A stretch of 12,078 nucleotides of DNA, from positions 1 to 12,078 of the forward strand of contig JAZRVU010000067.1 of NCBI GenBank assembly GCA_045599305.1, read 5' to 3'. The position numbers and the translations under genes are program-made. Position 1 is the stretch's first letter. Each line of letters begins with the position of its first letter. The stretch comes from SIG588 sp045599305. Lineage in GTDB: Bacteria > Bacillota > Clostridia > Oscillospirales > Acutalibacteraceae. Positions 6,710-12,078 of the stretch are shown in pieces. The notes under the pieces were generated by a model. The model ran no database searches. It was given only the letters and a program-made list of their open reading frames with translations, and was not told the origin of the DNA.

Positions 6710-7159
6710 ATGCCTGCATTCATGATCTACACCGTGCGTCCCGGCGACACGCTCGGCGATATCGCCGTGCAGTACGGCACGACGGTGGAGGCGATCCGGC
6801 GCCTGAACGGCCTGCGCGACCCCGACCGCATCTTTGCCGGCCAGCGGCTGCGCATCCCGGGAGAGGGGATGTCTCTGCCGCCGCAGCGTCCCATTCCGCC
6901 GCAGCGTCCCGTTCCCCCGCGGCCCGTACCGCAGCGCCCCATTCCGCCGACACCGCCGATGCCGCCGATGCCGGAGGAACCGGAGGAGCCGATGCCGCCG
7001 GAGGACAACGACTACATCGTGCAGCCGGGCGACACGCTCTATTTCATCGCGGCGCGGGAGGGCACCACGGTGGATGCGCTGATCCGCCTGAACGATATCC
7101 GCACCCCGAACCTCATCTTCCCCGGCCAGCGGCTGCGGCTGCCGGACAAAATGCCCTGA
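6710..7159 (+). CDS. Double LysM domain protein with proline-rich linker, no signal peptide
   Basis: LysM domains bind N-acetylglucosamine-containing glycans such as peptidoglycan, and in spore formers also occur in spore-coat and cortex proteins. The 149-residue product has LysM 1 at about 6-50 (YTVRPGDTL ... GQRLRIP) and LysM 2 at about 102-145 (YIVQPGDTL ... GQRLRLP). Between them lies a linker (51-100) made almost entirely of Pro, Arg, Gln, Met and Glu: basic in its first half (repeats of IPPQRP type), acidic in its second half. There is no signal peptide, membrane helix or catalytic domain. Export by a non-classical route, or assembly onto the forespore from the mother cell as with SafA-type proteins, would explain this, but that is inference. 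The ATG at 6710 is preceded by AAGGAGG (6697-6703) with 6 bases between. The gene is monocistronic, divergent from the flavin reductase operon and convergent with the CotH genes. Confidence 0.85.
   Translation: MPAFMIYTVRPGDTLGDIAVQYGTTVEAIRRLNGLRDPDRIFAGQRLRIPGEGMSLPPQRPIPPQRPVPPRPVPQRPIPPTPPMPPMPEEPEEPMPPEDNDYIVQPGDTLYFIAAREGTTVDALIRLNDIRTPNLIFPGQRLRLPDKMP
6881..6946 (+). repeat. Short tandem repeats encoding the proline-arginine linker
   Basis: Two adjacent 18-base units (6881-6898 and 6899-6916) begin with CCGCAGCGTCCC and differ at two positions. Two shortened, diverged 15-base units follow (6917-6931 and 6932-6946). They encode PQRPIP/PQRPVP-type repeats of the LysM protein linker. The first units are similar enough for unit number to vary by slippage between strains. 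Confidence 0.75.
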
Positions 7160-7174
7160 CGGCGCATCTCCCGC

Positions 7175-7214
7175 AAAAGAGGGTACCCGCGGCAATGCCG
7201 CAGGTACCCCTTTT
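7175..7214. terminator. Bidirectional intrinsic terminator between the LysM and CotH genes
   Basis: GGGTACC (7181-7187) pairs with GGTACCC (7203-7209). After one mismatch, GCGGC (7189-7193) pairs with GCCGC (7197-7201) around a three-base loop. The stem is flanked by AAAAG on the left and CTTTT (7210-7214) on the right, which gives a short T run on each strand. It lies 21 bases after the LysM stop on one side and 7 bases after the CotH stop on the other. Confidence 0.8.
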
Positions 7215-7221
7215 CATACGG

Positions 7222-9783
7222 TCACAGACTATCGACATAGGCGTCCATATCCTTCAGGTGACGGTTGAAATAGTACTTCAGGCGGGTGACCTCGGAATCG
7301 AAAGTCTGCGATTTGAGCTGTTCCCGCGTCACGACGTTCGGATTGACGGTATCGCCGCCGGCGACCAGTTTTTCGAGGATATCCCACCGCTCGAAATTGT
7401 ATTTCTGCGAGGCATAGAGCGTATCCGCCATCCCGTCGACAAAGGCGTTCACGCCCTCCAGTGCCGGGCGCATCTCTTTATAGATCTCTTTGAGCATGGC
7501 CATGGTCTCTTTACATCCGAAGATGTAGTTGAGCCAGCCGTGCTGCCAGATATAGGGTATCTTGTCGGTGTAGTTGTTATAATTGCAGTTGCCGGAGGAG
7601 CGGTCGAAATCCCACACGGGGCCCATCTTGAACTTGCCGTTCACATCAATGGACATATAACAGCTGGAGAAGAAATCGCCGTCGGTGTTGTTCATGACCT
7701 CCTCCACGATATACCACCGCACGAAGGATTCCACATCCACCACCTTGTTGATGCGCGACCAGTCGCGGGAATAGATCTCGTTGGCCGTGTAGATGACCTT
7801 ATCGTAAATATACTGCAGCTGTGCGGGATCTGCCAGCAGCTTTTCGGTGGAGGGGGCCTTCACCACAAAGGCGTGGGTGTAGACGATGATGATCTCGTCG
7901 CTGGAAGGACTGTAGGCAAGGGCGGTGTTGCCCGGCAGCGGATGCTGTGCGTCGGCGGCCGTTGCCGCACCGCGGGCGTGGCCGTCCACCTCGACGATGA
8001 AGCCGCACGCGCCCGGCGCCATGCCCTCCTCATACTTGGTGACATTGACCCGGTCTTTTTCGATGTCGATCTTTTCGCAGAGGTTATAGGTGCCCCAGTA
8101 CTGCCCGTTATACCACAGATCGACGGGGCGGTTCTGCACCACATAGTCGAGTCCCGCGGCCGTGGCGAGATAGCCGGCGGCCATGTTGCGGATGAGGGAT
8201 TTGTCCTCATAATTCGCGATGAGGCACCAGTCCTTCGATTCGGACATGCCGAGCAAGCGTGCTTTTTTATCCAGTTTCACATTGTAGCCCTTTTTCGGCT
8301 CGCCCCAACTGGTGTTGCCGCGTCCCTTGGCACCGGCGGAGAGGATGACGCCCTCCCCCGCATCGGCGCCGCCGATATAGAAGGTGGCGGGCAGCCGCTC
8401 GATCTTGGAGGTGATGGTGGTGAAGTTTTCGGTGGTGAGCGCCACGGAGGGCAGACCGGTATCGAGCGTTTCCACCCGCAGGGTGACGGTGCGGACACTG
8501 CCGTCCTGCGCGATCAGCGTGAGAAGCACGTCCTCGGTGAGATCCAGCGTTGTCACCTCGGAGACAAAGGGCATCCCGTTCACCCGCACCTCGCCGCCGC
8601 GATAGCCGAAGGAGGGGATGAGTGCCGAGAGGTCGATCCCCGCGGGCAGCATGGCGGTGATGCGGTCGCCCTTGATGCAGCACTGCACGCTGTAAGGCAG
8701 GCTGTCATTATAGTCGGTAATAAAAGCAAAATAGAGGAATTCGTTGGTCTGGGGCGTGATGATGTACGGCTGCGTGAGCTTCAGACCCGCCGGATTGATG
8801 AGCACCTTGCCCGCCTCCTCACTGTTGGGGGAGAAGGTGTTGTGCGAGACGTTTCTGGCGGACACGCGGCCGTAGAGCACCGTGCGTTCCTCCCCCGCGG
8901 GAAAGATGGGAATTTTCCCGGCGTACCGCTGCAGGATCAGGCGGGCGTCGGTGGAGGTGACCTGCCGGTCGCCGTCCACATCGGCCGAAGCGGCATCGGC
9001 CGCAGTGAGCCGGCCGGCCGCCTGCTGCAGCACCAGACGGGCGTCGGTGGCACCGACACGGCCGTCGCCGTTCGCGTCGCCGTAGAGATACCGGCGGGTG
9101 CCCGCCGTCAGGTTTTTCTGCGCCGTGCCGATCGTCATGCGGGCCGCGCGGTCGGCCTGCGGCGCCCCTGCACCGCCGCACCATTCGTAATCATAGTTAT
9201 AGTGGGTGTGCACCGTCATGCCCATCACGAAGCTGCCGGCCTTGCCGATCTTTCCGAGCCCCAGCGTGTCGAACGGCAGCGCCAGCTCATAGACCAGCCG
9301 GCACTGCGGAGCATCCCACGTAGCAGCGGCAAGGAGGGCGGGGTTGGTGAGGGCCTGATCGTCCATATACCCCATCAGTTCCCCGGCCACATTGATCGCA
9401 AAGCCGAATTCATGCCCGGCCGAGTAGGCGTCCGGCGCGAAGCGGAGGCTGATCGCATCGCCGTTCACGATATCACGGCCGGTACCGGGCGTTTCCAGTG
9501 CGTTGCACTCCACCGCCACAGCGAGATACAGTGCCGTATCGTCGTGGCCGAACCACATCTGCGCGTTCAGCGGCATCTTATATCCCGATGTGCCGGGTGC
9601 GGTGCCGGTGCAGTAGTCGGGCAGCAGCACGTCCGCATCGCCCCACTCCCCCACGGTGATGACGCCGTCTGGGGTGGGAGCGGCCATCCGCAGCACCGTG
9701 AAGCCGGCAGGTGCCGCCGCAATACACGGTGCCCACACAAACAGCAGCACCGCGATCAGGCAGCAGGATAACACTCGTTTCAC
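7222..9783 (-). CDS. Secreted CBM9-like / dockerin / CotH kinase-like protein (downstream paralogue)
   Basis: The 853-residue product begins with a signal peptide (MKRVLSCC..., hydrophobic to about 24, no lipobox). A CBM9-like beta-sandwich follows (about 33-222, opening DGVITVGEWGDADV). A type I dockerin covers about 233-292, with calcium loops GDANGDGRVGATDARL and DVDGDRQVTSTDARL. An unnamed beta-rich module spans about 300-450 (VSHNTFSP, VNGMPFVSEV). The CotH domain (about 462-842) has KGRGNTSW (486-493), KKGY (497-500), IANYEDKSLIRN (522-533), NGQYWGTYNLCEKI (559-572) and VWDFDRS (723-729). CotH proteins are atypical protein kinases, first known from phosphorylation of Bacillus spore-coat proteins. 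The dockerin should bind a cohesin, so the product may be cellulosome- or surface-bound. The start is uncertain. GTG 9783 has GGGGG 9 bases upstream and gives a normal signal peptide, whereas GTG 9819 would overlap the upstream stop by four bases but has no ribosome site. It is the second gene of a tandem pair. Confidence 0.88.
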   Translation of the reverse strand: MKRVLSCCLIAVLLFVWAPCIAAAPAGFTVLRMAAPTPDGVITVGEWGDADVLLPDYCTGTAPGTSGYKMPLNAQMWFGHDDTALYLAVAVECNALETPGTGRDIVNGDAISLRFAPDAYSAGHEFGFAINVAGELMGYMDDQALTNPALLAAATWDAPQCRLVYELALPFDTLGLGKIGKAGSFVMGMTVHTHYNYDYEWCGGAGAPQADRAARMTIGTAQKNLTAGTRRYLYGDANGDGRVGATDARLVLQQAAGRLTAADAASADVDGDRQVTSTDARLILQRYAGKIPIFPAGEERTVLYGRVSARNVSHNTFSPNSEEAGKVLINPAGLKLTQPYIITPQTNEFLYFAFITDYNDSLPYSVQCCIKGDRITAMLPAGIDLSALIPSFGYRGGEVRVNGMPFVSEVTTLDLTEDVLLTLIAQDGSVRTVTLRVETLDTGLPSVALTTENFTTITSKIERLPATFYIGGADAGEGVILSAGAKGRGNTSWGEPKKGYNVKLDKKARLLGMSESKDWCLIANYEDKSLIRNMAAGYLATAAGLDYVVQNRPVDLWYNGQYWGTYNLCEKIDIEKDRVNVTKYEEGMAPGACGFIVEVDGHARGAATAADAQHPLPGNTALAYSPSSDEIIIVYTHAFVVKAPSTEKLLADPAQLQYIYDKVIYTANEIYSRDWSRINKVVDVESFVRWYIVEEVMNNTDGDFFSSCYMSIDVNGKFKMGPVWDFDRSSGNCNYNNYTDKIPYIWQHGWLNYIFGCKETMAMLKEIYKEMRPALEGVNAFVDGMADTLYASQKYNFERWDILEKLVAGGDTVNPNVVTREQLKSQTFDSEVTRLKYYFNRHLKDMDAYVDSL

Positions 9784-9815
9784 CAAAAAACGCCCCCGTT
9801 TCACATGCTTTTCGA

Positions 9816-12078
9816 TCACACCTGCAGCATATACAGATCAAACGCCAGCGTGCGGCGGGTGATGTAGTTCTGCAGGCGGCAGATCTCGGAATCGAAGGTC
9901 TGCGATTTCATCTGTGCTTTGGTGGTGGCGTTGGGATTGCTGACGTCACCGCCGTTGACCAGTTTGGTAAGGATATCCCATTTCTGGAAATTGTACTGCT
10001 GTGAGGCGTAGATGGCATCCGCCATATCCGCCACATAACGGTTGGCCCGATCCAATGTGGGACGGAACTCCTCATAGACGTCCTCGAACACCGCCATGCC
10101 GCCGTCGCACCCGAGGATGTAGGCCAGCCAGCCGGCGCTTTTCAGCGAGGGCAGACGCTCCTCCGAGTTGCTGTAATAGCAGTTTTCGCAGGAGCGGTCG
10201 AAGTCCCACACCGGACCCATTTTGAACTTGCCGCCCGCATCCAGATACATATAGCAGCTCGAGTGGAAGCCGGCGTCGGTGTTGTTCATGAACTCCTCGA
10301 CGATGTACCAGCGGGCGTAGGACGCCACATCCACCACCCGGGAGATCTTCTCATAGTCATAGGTCTTCAAGATCTGCACCGTCTCGATATATTTGTTATA
10401 GATATAGAGCAGCTGCTTGGTGTCGGTCTCGAGCTTTTTATAAGACGGCTTTTTAATGACGATCCAGCGCCCGTCATAGGTCATGAAGACCTCCTGCGTC
10501 ACGGGGTTATAGTACATGGCCTTGTCTTCCCCGATGGGGTGCTGCCACTGCGCCTTTTGATCGGCCGATACCTCGTTGACGTGGCCGTCGAATTCCAGCA
10601 CGAAGCCGGTGTCCCCCGCCGCACAGCCGGGCTCATACTTTTTGATGTTGACGCGGTCTTTTTCGACCTCGATCTTTTCCACCAGATTGTAGGTGCCCCA
10701 ATACTGCCCGTTATACCACAGATCGACCGGGCGATTCTGCACCACATACTCGAGCCCCGCCCCTTCGGCGAGATATTCGGCCAGAATGTTGCGCAGCAGG
10801 GCCTTGTCCTCGTAGTTCGCGATGAGCGACCAGTCCTTCGACTCGCTCATATCCAGCAGACGGACTTTTTCCTCCAGTTCCACGGTGTAGCCCTTTTTCG
10901 GCTCGTTCCAGCTGGTGTTGCCGCGACCCTTCATGCCGCCGGGCATCAGCCGGCCGGCACCCGCTTCCCCGCCGCCGATATAGAAGAGGGTGGGGAGATA
11001 GTCGATCTTGGAGGTGATGGTCTTCAGCCCCTCCACCGTGGCGGCGAAGGAGGGCAGACCGGTATCCAGCGCCTCCACCCGCAGGGTGTAGGTGCGCACA
11101 TTGCCGCTTTTGGAGATGAGGGTGAGGGTGACATCCTCGGTGAGATCCAGCAGCGTCACGTCGGATATGAGCGGCATACCGTTCACGCGGATCTCGCCGC
11201 CGAAATAGGTGAAGGTGGGGATGAGCGCCGTGAGATCCACCCCGGCGGGCACCATGGCGGTGACCATCTGCGAGCCGATGTTGCAGCGCACGTTGAAAGG
11301 CAGTCCCTCGTTGAGATCGGTGGTGAAGACGAAATAGCCGAACTGGTTGGTGTTGTCGTCCTGCCGGGAGGGGGTGGTGTTGCCGATATCGCTGAGGCTT
11401 TTGAAGGTGGAGCCGGCCTGCGAGCTCACCGGCGAAAAAGTGTTGTGAGAGACGGCCTTGGCGCTCTTGGCACCGTAGAGCACCGTCTGCTTCTGCCCGA
11501 CACGGTAGTCGGTGCCCTTGCCGGCATAATATTGCAGCATGAGGCGGGCATCGGTGGAGGTGACCGTTCCGTCACCGTCCGCATCCGCCGCGATGGCATC
11601 GGCTGCCGCCGGCAGACCGGCCGCGCACTGCAGCGCCAGACGGGCGTCGGTGGCATCGACACGGCCGTCACCGTTTGCATCGCCGGTGACGATCGCGGCA
11701 CTGCCGTCGTTTGGATCTTTCGGAGCACCCAGTATCACCGCGGCCGCCTTGGAGATATCCGCATCCTCCACAAGGCCGCCGCACCACTCATAGGCATAGC
11801 CGCCCGCCACCCGCACGGCAAACGAAAAGGCGATGCGGTCGCCCTTCTTCCACGCCGAAACGCTGTCCGACAGCAGGCTGAGCGGCAAAGACGCCTCATA
11901 AACGGTGGTCTTGGTCGCCTCATCCCGCGTGGCCATGCAGAAAGCGGAGATATCCGAATAGGCCAGATCGTCGATATAGCCGCGCATCTTGCCGTTGGCC
12001 GAACGGGCAAACGCCAGTTCGTGCCGGTCGGTCTTGCCGTCGGCCGCGATCTGCACCTGCAGGGAACAATCTTTGATG
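9816..12078 (-). CDS. CBM9-like / dockerin / CotH kinase-like protein, 5' end outside the window (upstream paralogue)
   Basis: The reading frame is open to the window edge, so the start and any signal peptide lie outside; 753 residues are visible. Its order of domains matches the downstream gene: the end of a CBM9-like sandwich (YAYEWCGG), then a dockerin (about 11687-11517) with loops GDANGDGRVDATDARL and DADGDGTVTSTDARL. The shared unnamed module follows (about 11486-11037, with VSHNTFSP), then the CotH domain (about 11003-9843). The CotH domain keeps KGRGNTSW, KKGY, IANYEDKALLRN, NGQYWGTYNL and VWDFDRS. It differs from its paralogue in the loop after DFDRS and in having VEL where the other has VKL after KKGY. 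Long identical stretches such as EYVVQNRPVDLWYNGQYWGT (first residue D in the paralogue) show a tandem duplication. Cohesin binding and a kinase-like activity outside the cell are family-based inference. The stop codon lies 32 bases before the chosen start of the next gene, or overlaps its alternative GTG by four bases. Confidence 0.88.
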   Translation of the reverse strand, partial: IKDCSLQVQIAADGKTDRHELAFARSANGKMRGYIDDLAYSDISAFCMATRDEATKTTVYEASLPLSLLSDSVSAWKKGDRIAFSFAVRVAGGYAYEWCGGLVEDADISKAAAVILGAPKDPNDGSAAIVTGDANGDGRVDATDARLALQCAAGLPAAADAIAADADGDGTVTSTDARLMLQYYAGKGTDYRVGQKQTVLYGAKSAKAVSHNTFSPVSSQAGSTFKSLSDIGNTTPSRQDDNTNQFGYFVFTTDLNEGLPFNVRCNIGSQMVTAMVPAGVDLTALIPTFTYFGGEIRVNGMPLISDVTLLDLTEDVTLTLISKSGNVRTYTLRVEALDTGLPSFAATVEGLKTITSKIDYLPTLFYIGGGEAGAGRLMPGGMKGRGNTSWNEPKKGYTVELEEKVRLLDMSESKDWSLIANYEDKALLRNILAEYLAEGAGLEYVVQNRPVDLWYNGQYWGTYNLVEKIEVEKDRVNIKKYEPGCAAGDTGFVLEFDGHVNEVSADQKAQWQHPIGEDKAMYYNPVTQEVFMTYDGRWIVIKKPSYKKLETDTKQLLYIYNKYIETVQILKTYDYEKISRVVDVASYARWYIVEEFMNNTDAGFHSSCYMYLDAGGKFKMGPVWDFDRSCENCYYSNSEERLPSLKSAGWLAYILGCDGGMAVFEDVYEEFRPTLDRANRYVADMADAIYASQQYNFQKWDILTKLVNGGDVSNPNATTKAQMKSQTFDSEICRLQNYITRRTLAFDLYMLQV

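Noticed and set aside
6508..9771. Very long plus-strand open frame of more than 1000 codons opposite the CotH gene
   Set aside because: It is antisense to a gene with clear signal peptide, dockerin and CotH motifs, its translation is His-, Gly- and Arg-rich low-complexity sequence, and it shows no family motif. GC-rich third positions commonly create such shadows.
7222..9783. Lipoprotein signal peptide on the downstream CotH protein (Cys residues at 7, 8 and 20)
   Set aside because: None of the cysteines is preceded by a lipobox such as L-A/S-G/A; the segment fits ordinary signal peptidase I cleavage after the Ala-rich end.

Overview
The window is about 12 kb of GC-rich DNA, by eye around 60% G+C, with AT-rich gaps between genes. 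The gene content points to a Gram-positive anaerobe of the class Clostridia, probably a gut Ruminococcaceae/Oscillospirales relative. Support for this comes from the class II fructose-bisphosphate aldolase, a ComEB-type dCMP deaminase, a DacF-like serine peptidase homologue, a LysM protein, and above all two secreted proteins with dockerin modules, which are typical of cellulosome-forming, fibre-degrading clostridia. This assignment is inferred from content, not from a database match.

Left part (1-2990): two minus-strand housekeeping genes, aldolase and dCMP deaminase, each with its own promoter. A plus-strand rmuC gene is divergent from the deaminase. All three promoters have a TTGCA-type -35 box with a 17-base spacer. 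A strong two-way terminator at 2935-2987 separates rmuC from the next block.

Middle part (2993-6587): a tight minus-strand operon in the order flavin reductase, DacF-like protein, ksgA, DUF3737 beta-helix protein, with gaps of 14, 11 and 6 bases. It appears to be driven from a promoter near 6630. The DacF-like protein has lost all three catalytic motifs of the penicillin-binding fold (SxxK to AxxR, SxN to TxA, KTG to RTG) and ends in a transmembrane helix followed by nine arginines. It looks like a membrane-anchored pseudoenzyme.

Right part (6710-12078): a plus-strand gene encodes a protein with two LysM domains and no signal peptide. It converges on a two-way terminator at 7175-7214. Beyond that lie two tandem minus-strand paralogues, the upstream one running off the window. 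Both have the order CBM9-like beta-sandwich, dockerin, an unnamed conserved module, then a CotH kinase-like domain. The dockerin sits in the middle of the chain, and the genes are joined end to end as a probable operon. They suggest a secreted or cellulosome-associated CotH system, the most distinctive part of the window. No tRNA, rRNA, CRISPR array or insertion sequence was seen, and no gap between genes exceeds 160 bases.
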